From the NCBI GenBank assembly GCA_045616165.1, contig JAZLGF010000051.1:1-15757 (forward strand): a DNA stretch of 15,757 nt. The letters run 5' to 3'. Numbering within the stretch: the first letter of the stretch is position 1; each line of letters opens with the position of its first letter. Both the position numbers and the translations under genes were made by a program. The notes beneath the pieces were generated by a model, which had not been told where the DNA came from, did no database searches, and saw only the letters and a list, made by a program, of their open reading frames with translations. This DNA is from RGIG5612 sp045616165. Lineage in GTDB: Bacteria > Bacillota > Clostridia > Lachnospirales > Lachnospiraceae. Below, in pieces: positions 1 through 5,312 of this stretch.

Positions 1-70
1 GTATGTTATAAGCTAAGTGTTTATGGGCGAAAACTTCCTAAGTTAATAAAATATAGTGTTCTAATCCCAT

Positions 71-117
71 TAAAACCATAAACAGCTATCTTAAAATACA
101 AGATGTTTATGGTTTTA
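71..117. repeat. 14-bp perfect inverted repeat (hairpin)
   Basis: Arms 71-84 (taaaaccataaaca) and 104-117 are exact reverse complements, with 19 bases between them. A second short stem (88-92 with 100-104) can form inside. No long U-run follows on either strand, so it is a weak terminator candidate at best. It could be the end of a transcript or a remnant of a mobile repeat. Confidence 0.6.
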
Positions 118-135
118 GGTGATTTCATAAAAGCA

Positions 136-181
136 GGCAGCAGGCGGACATAAGTGTACTGGCGCACATAAGTTAGCTGCC
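136..181. repeat. Two 13-bp direct repeats inside a short inverted repeat
   Basis: ggcggacataagt (143-155) and ggcgcacataagt (161-173) match at 12 of 13 positions with an 18-base period. They are enclosed by ggcagc (136-141) and its reverse complement gctgcc (176-181). The block is GC-rich compared with its surroundings. Function unknown; the layout suggests a repeat element or a binding site array rather than coding sequence. Confidence 0.45.
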
Positions 182-188
182 GTAAGTA

Positions 189-238
189 GCGAAGCAAGGC
201 GCGAGCTCCTTCTTAAGCTCAGGCGCCGTCAGCTTCGC
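189..238. repeat. GC-rich imperfect hairpin, 17 bp in three blocks
   Basis: Three paired blocks nest around an 8-base loop: gcgaagc 189-195 with 232-238, ggcgc 198-202 with 223-227, and gagct 203-207 with 216-220. By my count the stretch 131-240 is about 57% G+C, well above the neighbouring AT-rich sequence. It resembles intergenic palindromic repeats of bacterial genomes. Whether it recurs elsewhere cannot be told from this window. Confidence 0.5.
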
Positions 239-408
239 GTTCCATTACGCTCATTCTACATAAAAAAATATTTTTGTGTGTAAGGGCTGCGAGCATTTAG
301 AAAAGAGCTCGGGAAATTCAGGTTTGTCTAAATAAATATGTTAATTTAGTTGCTTATACAGGCATTATTTTAGATGGCTACTTTACAATAACTTGCGCAA
401 CAAATATT

Positions 409-486
409 ACTAATATTGATATGTTTTGAAGCTAACGCCATTAGTATTCCTATGGCAAAAGAGCCAATTATATTAATAAAAAGAGT
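409..486 (-). pseudogene. Fragment resembling CrcB/FluC fluoride channel
   Basis: The minus-strand frame from about 486 down reads TLFINIIGSFAIGILMALAS, then KHINIS, and hits a stop at 370-372. The pattern T-x3-N-x2-G-S-F-x2-G is the hallmark of the second membrane helix of CrcB/FluC, small dual-topology fluoride channels of about 120-130 residues. Neither the usual N-terminal G-x-G-G helix nor the following TTG-x-x-G-G-x-T-T-F-S-T segment continues in this frame, so at most a remnant is present. The open frame runs on upstream through the tRNA terminator hairpin, which is not CrcB sequence. Chance similarity in AT-rich DNA remains possible. Confidence 0.4.
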
Positions 487-511
487 TGATACAAAAGCAT
501 CAACTCTTTTT
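478..511 (-). terminator. Rho-independent terminator of the tRNA operon
   Basis: A perfect 13-bp stem (478-490 with 499-511) closes an 8-base loop. On the minus strand it ends in CTCTTTTTATT, giving the U-rich tail. It begins three bases after the tRNA-Met 3' end, as expected for the end of the tRNA transcript. The stem is AT-rich at its base, so strength is probably moderate. Confidence 0.8.
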
Positions 512-513
512 CG

Positions 514-587
514 TAGCGAGAGGGGGATTTGAACCCTCGACACCGCGGGTATGAACCGCGTGCTCTAGCCAACTGAGCTATCTCGCC
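514..587 (-). tRNA. tRNA-Met (CAT), elongator type
   Basis: 74-nt cloverleaf: acceptor GGCGAGA/TCTCGCT (G1-U72 closing pair), T8-A9, D-stem GCTC/GAGC, anticodon stem CGCGG/CCGCG with loop TTCATAC, T-loop TTCAAAT, discriminator A. The anticodon is CAU. The anticodon stem lacks the three consecutive G-C pairs of initiator tRNA, and the layout matches the B. subtilis elongator, so tRNA-Ile2 and fMet are unlikely. CCA is not encoded; the bases after A73 are CGA. The T-stem has an A-C mismatch at its second pair (GAGGG against CCCCC). It is cotranscribed with tRNA-Val one base upstream. Confidence 0.93.
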
Positions 588-588
588 G

Positions 589-661
589 TGGGACCTACAG
601 GGCTCGAACCTGTGACCCCCTGCTTGTAAGGCAGGTGCTCTCCCAGCTGAGCTAAGATCCC
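589..661 (-). tRNA. tRNA-Val (TAC)
   Basis: 73-nt cloverleaf: acceptor GGGATCT/AGGTCCC, T8-A9, D-stem GCTC/GAGC, anticodon stem CCTGC/GCAGG around CTTACAA (anticodon UAC), T-arm ACAGG-TTCGAGC-CCTGT, discriminator A. CCA is not encoded. U34 is the wobble position that carries 5-methoxyuridine in B. subtilis tRNA-Val, so TrhP and TrmR encoded in this window are plausible modifiers. U8 is the ThiI target position. Confidence 0.95.
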
Positions 662-687
662 AAATGCACTCTCAAACGCGCTTGATT

Positions 688-716
688 AGTATAATAAAAT
701 ACCTATTTATTGTCAA
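688..716 (-). promoter_or_regulatory. Strong sigma-A promoter for tRNA-Val/tRNA-Met
   Basis: Minus strand TTGACA (711-716), a 17-base spacer, and TATACT (688-693). Predicted start is near 681, about 20 bases before mature tRNA-Val. The -35 box is an exact consensus match. It overlaps the last codons (Val-Asp-Asn) of nadE. Confidence 0.85.
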
Positions 717-1461
717 CTATTTCTCCATATTTTTTCATGCCCGTTATTTTGTGCAAACTTCTCTTATGCATTTGCTCAATTTTTTCAATTACTTCCGGAG
801 CAACTTCTGAATCTTCCCCAGTTTCAAGCGATTCTAAGTATTTGTCTAAATCGCTATAAAGTATTCCCATCTCACCTTCGTCAGTTTGCCCTTCTTCTAG
901 ACCTGCTGACGGAGCCTTGGTTCTAATATTTAAAGGAGCATCCAAATATTCTAAAAATTCATAAACTTCACCAACCGTTAAATCAGCTATTGGATTAAAG
1001 TCTGCTCCGCCATCTCCATATTTTGTGTAATATCCAACATAAAGTTCATCTTTATTTCCTGTACCAGCTACAAGTCTTCCTTCGCTTTGACCAATTGCAT
1101 AAAGCGTTGTCATCCTTAACCTTGGATTAATATTTTTTAATGCATCAGAGTTAAGTTTGCTAGCATCCATTGACTCAAGTAATGTTTCTTTTGTTTTAGT
1201 TAAATCCACTACTCTTGTTTCAATATCAAACTGTTTTGCAACTTCATTAGCATCTTCGCTATCTTCACCATAATTTCTTGCTGAAGCACATGGCATAATT
1301 ATTCCTACTGTATTGTCACATGCCTTTTTACAAAGAATTCCAACAAGCGCCGAATCTTTTCCCCCGGAATTTCCATAAATAATTCCGTTTGCATGTGCAT
1401 CTTCTAATAAAGCTTTTATCCAGTTAACTCTTTTTTCTAATTCTTCTTTATAATCTTTCAT
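703..1461 (-). CDS. nadE: NAD(+) synthase, ammonia-dependent type
   Basis: NadE makes NAD+ from nicotinic acid adenine dinucleotide, ATP and ammonia in the cytosol, the last step of NAD synthesis. At 252 residues it has no glutaminase domain. Visible motifs: the PP-loop SGGKDS at 32-37 (most family members have SGGxDS with a hydrophobic x), the NINPRLRMTTLY segment, GTGNKDEL, and YTKYGDGGADFNPIADL, which bind ATP and dinucleotide. The start fits the usual N-terminus (MKDYKEELEKRVNWI). The ribosome site is poor (AAGAT just before ATG), and the ATG lies only a few bases after the U-run of the preceding terminator. Expression may depend on read-through from pta, since no separate promoter is obvious. 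Its last codons contain the tRNA -35 box. Confidence 0.93.
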   Translation of the reverse strand: MKDYKEELEKRVNWIKALLEDAHANGIIYGNSGGKDSALVGILCKKACDNTVGIIMPCASARNYGEDSEDANEVAKQFDIETRVVDLTKTKETLLESMDASKLNSDALKNINPRLRMTTLYAIGQSEGRLVAGTGNKDELYVGYYTKYGDGGADFNPIADLTVGEVYEFLEYLDAPLNIRTKAPSAGLEEGQTDEGEMGILYSDLDKYLESLETGEDSEVAPEVIEKIEQMHKRSLHKITGMKKYGEIVDNK

Positions 1462-1467
1462 TATCTT

Positions 1468-1496
1468 AAAAAATGGGGCTCATTTTAATGAGCCCC
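1468..1496 (-). terminator. Terminator between pta and nadE
   Basis: Stem ggggctcat (1475-1483) with atgagcccc (1488-1496), loop of four, followed on the minus strand by ATTTTTT. This is a textbook intrinsic terminator for the cupin-ACP-pta operon. It shares its GGGGCTC/GAGCCCC core with the terminator at 6003-6022. Confidence 0.88.
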
Positions 1497-1510
1497 TAAC
1501 AAAACTTTTC

Positions 1511-2509
1511 TTATTCATTAGCTGCCCTAACTACACACATGGCAATATTTCCAACTAACTCAGAAACAGGAGCCGAACGTGAGCAGTCTGATGCAATCTT
1601 CTTGAATCCTTGAAGGAATGGACCTGGTGCATCGGCTTTAGCAAATTGCTGAACTAATTTAACACCAATATTTCCAACGTTGATATCTGGCCAAATAATG
1701 ATGTTAGCTTTTCCAGCAACTTCGCTTTCTCTTTTAACTTTCTTTGCTGCAACCTTAGGATCGATTGCTGCATCAAGCTGGAATTCACCATCAATTTTAA
1801 GGTCAGGTCTTCTTTCGTTAGCGATTTTAACACTCTCTCTAACGTCATCAACCATTTCATGTTCCATACTTCCATCTGTTGAGAATGAAAGCATAGCACA
1901 TCTAGGTTCCCATCCTAATAAACCTTTAACTGTTTCGCATGCTGAAATAGCGATTGAAGCACGCTCAGCAGGTGTAGGTTTTGTACAAACTGCACTGTCA
2001 CCAAATAGTAAGTATTGTCCTTCACTTCCTTCAAATCCAGGAATAACAAAAAGACCTGTTGAAGAAGCCGTATCAATACCTTCTTTAAGTCCAATAATTG
2101 TACTTGCTCCTAAAATAACTTCGCCTGTTGTATGTGTTAACCCTGCGAATGTAACATCAAATTCACCATTGCATTGAAGAACCATTGCCGTATACATTGG
2201 ATCTTTGCTCTTTCTTGTAAGTGATTTAATGCTAAGCATATCCGAATATTCAGCAACATATTTTTCAAATGCTGCTGTTTTTTTCTCTTCATCATTGTTG
2301 TCGAAAATTTCCATTCCTGAAATATCTACGCCAAATTGGTCGGCTGCTGCCTTAATTTCAGTAGGATCTCCTACTAAAGTAGCTTTGCAAAATCCTTGAG
2401 ACACTGACTCATAAGCAGCTTGAAGCATTTTTTCTTCTGTTGCTTCCGGGAAAGCTACTCTTTGAGGATTTGCTTTAGCTTTTTCAAAAATCATTTCCAT
2501 TAAATCCAT
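1511..2509 (-). CDS. Phosphate acetyl/acyltransferase, divergent Pta-like
   Basis: Phosphotransacetylases interconvert acyl-CoA and acyl phosphate, typically acetyl-CoA and acetyl phosphate, feeding acetate kinase. Length (332) fits the single-domain family. Supporting motifs: AFPEATEEKMLQAA near the N-terminus, AMLSFSTDGS (205-214), DLKIDGEFQLDAAI, GKANIIIWPDINVGNIGVKLVQ, and the catalytic Ser-Arg pair S310-R311 within SDCSRS, equivalent to the DLSRG region of known Pta. Departures: the middle reads AGLTHTTGEVILGAS and the end GFKKIASDCSRSAP, unlike the common GAVHSTADTLR and GL-KPVNDLSRG. The acyl group may therefore not be acetyl. AGGAG lies nine bases before the ATG. It follows the acyl carrier protein gene and a hairpin. 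Phosphate acyltransferase fold: confident. Substrate: unknown. Confidence 0.85.
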   Translation of the reverse strand: MDLMEMIFEKAKANPQRVAFPEATEEKMLQAAYESVSQGFCKATLVGDPTEIKAAADQFGVDISGMEIFDNNDEEKKTAAFEKYVAEYSDMLSIKSLTRKSKDPMYTAMVLQCNGEFDVTFAGLTHTTGEVILGASTIIGLKEGIDTASSTGLFVIPGFEGSEGQYLLFGDSAVCTKPTPAERASIAISACETVKGLLGWEPRCAMLSFSTDGSMEHEMVDDVRESVKIANERRPDLKIDGEFQLDAAIDPKVAAKKVKRESEVAGKANIIIWPDINVGNIGVKLVQQFAKADAPGPFLQGFKKIASDCSRSAPVSELVGNIAMCVVRAANE

Positions 2510-2536
2510 AAGTTTAATCTCCTAATAAGAAATATA

Positions 2537-2563
2537 GCCACTCCCACATTTCGTGGAAGTGGC
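2537..2563 (-). promoter_or_regulatory. Intercistronic hairpin between ACP and pta
   Basis: Stem gccactcccac (2537-2547) pairs with gtggaagtggc (2553-2563) with one G-U pair and a 5-base loop. On the minus strand it is followed by TATATTTCTT, a poor U-tract, so it may be a leaky terminator or an mRNA processing or stability element. It could set the ratio of ACP and cupin to Pta. Confidence 0.6.
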
Positions 2564-2578
2564 CAACGCGTTTAATAA

Positions 2579-2827
2579 TTATTCTTCACAAAGTTCTGCA
2601 ATATAATCAGCAGCATCAGCAAATGTAGCTTTTCTGTTGAATTCCATATAAGGAACTTCTACATCATATTCATCTTCAAGTGCTGTTGTGAACTGAACGA
2701 TATTAGCAGATTTACATTGTAAATCTTCTTTGAAACGTGTTTCTGGTCCTAATGTACTTGGATCAAGACCAAACATTTTTACTGCTTTTTCTACGAGTAA
2801 ATTAATAACTTCTTGTTTGAACTCCAT
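2579..2827 (-). CDS. Acyl carrier protein-like, atypical
   Basis: An 82-residue acidic protein with the length and four-helix pattern of an acyl carrier protein, which carries acyl groups on a phosphopantetheine arm. The likely attachment serine is S40 in DLQCKSANIVQ, where housekeeping ACPs read DLG-x-DSLD-x-VE; the preceding Asp is Lys here and the following Leu is Ala. The next helix (LEDEYDVEVPYMEFNRKATFADAADYI) matches the usual LEEEF...I-D-E-A...TV-D-A-Y-I layout. AAAGGAG precedes the ATG. It sits between a cupin and a phosphotransacetylase and not with fatty acid genes, so a dedicated carrier is more likely than the housekeeping AcpP. The substrate cannot be told from sequence. Confidence 0.8.
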   Translation of the reverse strand: MEFKQEVINLLVEKAVKMFGLDPSTLGPETRFKEDLQCKSANIVQFTTALEDEYDVEVPYMEFNRKATFADAADYIAELCEE

Positions 2828-2852
2828 TTATAGGGTTCTCCTTTCATGCTAA

Positions 2853-3209
2853 TTATTTTGCTGGTGGTAAAAGAACTACTAACATCTGAGCTGTGTCAGG
2901 TCCGATGTTTGTAACACATTTTGGTGAACCAGCTGCGATATGAACGCTGTCGCCAGCTTCAAGAACTGTTTCAACACCATCTTCACCTTTGAACTTCATT
3001 GTTCCATGAAGAATGTAATAAATTGATTCTGATTGGTTAGATGCGAATTCTGTGCCGCCACCTGCTGGAAGGAAATGTGTTAAACCATTAATAAGTTGTC
3101 CTCCATCAACATCAGCTGGATCATGAAGTCTTGTGCATTTGCACTCATTATGACCTGGAGCTGTGTAGGTATAATAACCATCTTTTTTTGTGATTTTGTA
3201 ACCAGCCAT
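2853..3209 (-). CDS. Cupin-fold protein lacking the usual metal ligands
   Basis: A 118-residue single-domain cupin. Motif 1 is recognisable (PAGGGTEFASNQSESIYYILHG, from residue 48; written as key residues G50-G52, E61, G69), and motif 2 follows (GDSVHIAAGSPKCVTN, 86-101). The family normally carries H-x-H in motif 1 and a His in motif 2 as metal ligands. Here the aligned positions are F55/S57 and K97, and only E61 remains. A metal-dependent dioxygenase or isomerase is thus unlikely; a binding, sensing or metal-free role fits better. AGGAGG lies well placed before the ATG. It is the first gene of the cupin-ACP-pta operon behind the promoter at 3273-3301. Specific function unknown. Confidence 0.82.
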   Translation of the reverse strand: MAGYKITKKDGYYTYTAPGHNECKCTRLHDPADVDGGQLINGLTHFLPAGGGTEFASNQSESIYYILHGTMKFKGEDGVETVLEAGDSVHIAAGSPKCVTNIGPDTAQMLVVLLPPAK

Positions 3210-3235
3210 TTTAAAAATCCTCCTAAAAAATTAAA

Positions 3236-3251
3236 AATTAAACGTTTAATT
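3236..3251. promoter_or_regulatory. 16-bp perfect palindrome in the cupin leader
   Basis: aattaaac followed by gtttaatt is a perfect palindrome about 15-30 bases downstream of the predicted transcription start and 12 bases upstream of the ribosome site. The central AAACGTTT with CG at the axis is the form bound by many LacI-family repressors, so an operator is plausible. No regulator gene is present in the window. Confidence 0.5.
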
Positions 3252-3265
3252 AGTTCTTGCGAACT
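3252..3265 (-). promoter_or_regulatory. Small leader hairpin with GCAA tetraloop
   Basis: On the minus strand AGTTC-GCAA-GAACT forms a 5-bp stem with a GNRA-type loop. It lies at the predicted 5' end of the transcript, where such hairpins can protect mRNA from 5' decay. It directly abuts the 16-bp palindrome. Confidence 0.45.
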
Positions 3266-3272
3266 GCATTTA

Positions 3273-3301
3273 AGTATAGCACATTCTATACTAATATACA
3301 A
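3273..3301 (-). promoter_or_regulatory. Promoter of the cupin-ACP-pta operon
   Basis: Minus strand TTGTAT (3296-3301), a 17-base spacer, and TATACT (3273-3278); start predicted near 3266. Four of six -35 and five of six -10 bases match the vegetative consensus. It abuts the 3' end of the CPBP protease gene, and no terminator separates the two operons. Confidence 0.7.
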
Positions 3302-3304
3302 AGG

Positions 3305-3862
3305 TCAGATTGAAATTTTGCGTATTTTAAAAACGCAGATAAGTACTACTACCGCTATACAAACCACCATATCCACTACATAAATCCATGCTGCCGGATA
3401 CGAGAAATTAAGATAATTCAGAAGCAACATAAATGCATTTGCCGACATATGGCACACCATCGTGGATGTGATATTTTGAAATTTTTCATTTAAATAGCAA
3501 AATAGCATTCCTACTATAAACGCATATATGCCTTGCATTAAATTTAAATGGTAAAATCCAAATAATGCTGAACTAATAAGTGCGCTAACCCAAAAATTAA
3601 GGCGCTTTCTTAAAAGCCCAAAAATAAGCAATCTAAATATTAATTCCTCAAGTAATGGCGCAATAAAAACTGTGCTTATTATTATCCATGCAGTAGAGCT
3701 TTGATATACCACTTGTTCAACTTGGCTATAACTTCCCAATATGTTATCTATATGGAAAAAGCTAATAAGTGTACTAACCCCATGAGACGCTAACATTCCC
3801 ATTAAAATAAAAAGCAAATAATATAGCGGATGCTTAAATAGATACTTATTTTGTGGTTTCAT
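3305..3862 (-). CDS. CPBP family intramembrane metalloprotease
   Basis: A 185-residue membrane protein of the CPBP (CAAX protease and bacteriocin-processing, Abi/Rce1-like) family. The family motifs are all present: E72-E73-x3-R77 (EELIFR), F101-x3-H105 (FGFYH) and a third His at 138 (CHMSAN). At least four hydrophobic segments are visible (about 13-35, 58-78, 92-123 and 140-178). Members cleave within membranes or act in peptide maturation and immunity; the substrate here is unknown. Its ATG shares one base with the stop of the small membrane protein upstream (TAATG), indicating translational coupling. No bacteriocin precursor is visible nearby. Confidence 0.88.
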   Translation of the reverse strand: MKPQNKYLFKHPLYYLLFILMGMLASHGVSTLISFFHIDNILGSYSQVEQVVYQSSTAWIIISTVFIAPLLEELIFRLLIFGLLRKRLNFWVSALISSALFGFYHLNLMQGIYAFIVGMLFCYLNEKFQNITSTMVCHMSANAFMLLLNYLNFSYPAAWIYVVDMVVCIAVVVLICVFKIRKISI

Positions 3863-4026
3863 TAGATAATTTTATTTAATATTGCAAAAACAAGGAATAA
3901 AGCAACAGCCACTAAAACAACGATAACGACAATAGTCCAAATAAGACGTGTTGTTCTTTCCTTCTTTGAAATCTGTTTTCTATTTTTCTTGTTTGCTTTG
4001 TATTCGTCAACTTTTGCCTGGCTCAT
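3862..4026 (-). CDS. 54-residue single-span membrane protein
   Basis: Not recognised. The frame encodes 54 residues: a Lys/Arg-rich N-terminal part (about 1-27, including ANKKNRKQISKKERTTR) and one long hydrophobic helix (28-50, IWTIVVIVVLVAVALFLVFA) with a short tail, NKII. A strong site GGAGGAG precedes the ATG, starting within the 14-base gap after the trhP stop. Its TAA overlaps the start of the CPBP gene by one base. Ribosome site, tight packing and a typical N-in membrane topology argue that it is real. It could be a partner or substrate of the downstream CPBP protease, or a general small membrane protein; neither can be shown here. Confidence 0.82.
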   Translation of the reverse strand: MSQAKVDEYKANKKNRKQISKKERTTRLIWTIVVIVVLVAVALFLVFAILNKII

Positions 4027-4040
4027 ACTCTCTCCTCCAA

Positions 4041-5312
4041 TTATTTATTATTAGGCTTAAATCTAATTATATCAAAAGGATTTAATTTTTCTCCTAAATC
4101 TACATAAAAAATCTGTTGTGGGTGTGGACATGAATCAATATGTTCGTACTGCTCATCAAGCATATCCAAAACTGCTGCCGAAATATTTTCACCATCTGGC
4201 TTCATTATTTCTACAACATCACCAACACTGAATTTATTTTTTTGCTCTAATCTATAATAAGTTTTGCCGTTTATTTCCTGCATTGAATCTATATTTACAA
4301 TTCCTAAGAAAATCCACTCTTTCACATATGTATTTGCATCATATATTTGAGCATTATTGTCTGGTTTTCCAAAGAAAAATCCTGTCGTATATTCTCTGTA
4401 TGTGCATTTTGAAATTTCATTTTTATAAAATTCAATTCTCGAATAATATTTTTCCGGATTTTCAAAATAATCATCTATCGCCATTCTATATGTTCTAGCA
4501 ACACTTGCAACATATAATGCGCTCTTCATTCTTCCTTCAACCTTAAAACTATTAATTCCTGCTTCAATCATTTCCGGAATATGCTCTATCATGCAAAGGT
4601 CTTTTGAATTAAAAATATATGTGCCTCTTTCATTTTCATAAACAGGCATATATTCTCCAGGACGTGTTTCTTCGACCAAATTATATTTCCATCTGCATGG
4701 ATGCGTGCAATCACCCATATTGCCACTTCTGCCTGTCATAAATGCACTAAGTAAGCATCTTCCAGAATATGAAATACACATAGCTCCATGAATAAAGCTT
4801 TCTATTTCCATATCTGATGGAATTTGCTTCCTTAATTCTTTTATCTCTTCGAGGCTTAATTCTCTAGCGCTAACAACTCTTTTTGCACCCATGTTATGCC
4901 AGAAATTATATGTCCCATAATTAGTATTATTTGCCTGAGTGCTTATATGAATTTCTACTTCTGGCAATACTTCTTTTGCAATCTGGAATATTCCAGGATC
5001 AGAAATAATAAGAGCATCCACTCCTACATCTTTTAATTCTTCAAAATAATTTCTAGCCTGTTTTAAGTCTTCGTTATGAGCTAAAATATTTGCAGTTACG
5101 AAAACTCTTACGCCTCGTTCATGAGCAAAGGCCACACCTTCTTTCATTTCATCAATTGAAAAGTTATGTGCATTCGCCCTAAGTGAAAAAGCTTCTCCAC
5201 CAATATATACCGCATCTGCTCCATACATAACCGCAACTTTCAATACCGGAAGGCTTCCTGCTGGCATTAAAAGTTCTGGTTTATTTTGTTTTAATCTTTC
5301 GTTTGTAATCAT
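4041..5312 (-). CDS. trhP: U32 family tRNA 5-hydroxyuridine hydroxylase
   Basis: U32 family protein of 423 residues, close in length and motif layout to B. subtilis TrhP2 (YrrO). TrhP uses prephenate-dependent chemistry to hydroxylate wobble U34 of tRNAs, giving ho5U. The family signature ESFIHGAMCISYSGRCLLS begins at residue 171, with cysteines C179, C186, C202 and C206 and a further C240 in KDLCMI; such cysteines hold an iron-sulfur cluster in the family. The N-terminal ELLMPAGSLPVLKVAVMYGADAVYIGG-type opening (residues 13-39; key residues G18, Y30, G31, D33) is the barrel start, and the last 90 residues form the U32 C-terminal domain. Start overlaps the trmR stop by four bases (ATGA). Older annotations call such proteins collagenase-like peptidases; that role is unlikely in this context. 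Confidence 0.9.
   Translation of the reverse strand: MITNERLKQNKPELLMPAGSLPVLKVAVMYGADAVYIGGEAFSLRANAHNFSIDEMKEGVAFAHERGVRVFVTANILAHNEDLKQARNYFEELKDVGVDALIISDPGIFQIAKEVLPEVEIHISTQANNTNYGTYNFWHNMGAKRVVSARELSLEEIKELRKQIPSDMEIESFIHGAMCISYSGRCLLSAFMTGRSGNMGDCTHPCRWKYNLVEETRPGEYMPVYENERGTYIFNSKDLCMIEHIPEMIEAGINSFKVEGRMKSALYVASVARTYRMAIDDYFENPEKYYSRIEFYKNEISKCTYREYTTGFFFGKPDNNAQIYDANTYVKEWIFLGIVNIDSMQEINGKTYYRLEQKNKFSVGDVVEIMKPDGENISAAVLDMLDEQYEHIDSCPHPQQIFYVDLGEKLNPFDIIRFKPNNK

Noticed and set aside
370..440. 23-codon minus-strand ORF starting MALASKHINIS
   Set aside because: It is the tail of the crcB-like fragment, and a few bases resembling AGGA upstream are not enough to call a gene.
1..513. 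CRISPR array or riboswitch in the left-hand non-coding region
   Set aside because: Only two direct copies of a 13-mer with an 18-base period exist, too short and too few for CRISPR, and no known riboswitch core was recognised.
1680..2399. Plus-strand ORFs opposite pta
   Set aside because: They run antisense to the well-supported pta gene, have no ribosome sites, and show no recognisable product.
3305..4026. Bacteriocin system around the CPBP protease
   Set aside because: No precursor with a double-glycine leader, transporter or immunity pair is present; the small neighbour is a plain single-span membrane protein.
4041..5312. Collagenase-like secreted protease (traditional U32 label)
   Set aside because: No signal peptide, and pairing with trmR and close match to TrhP2 layout favour tRNA hydroxylation.
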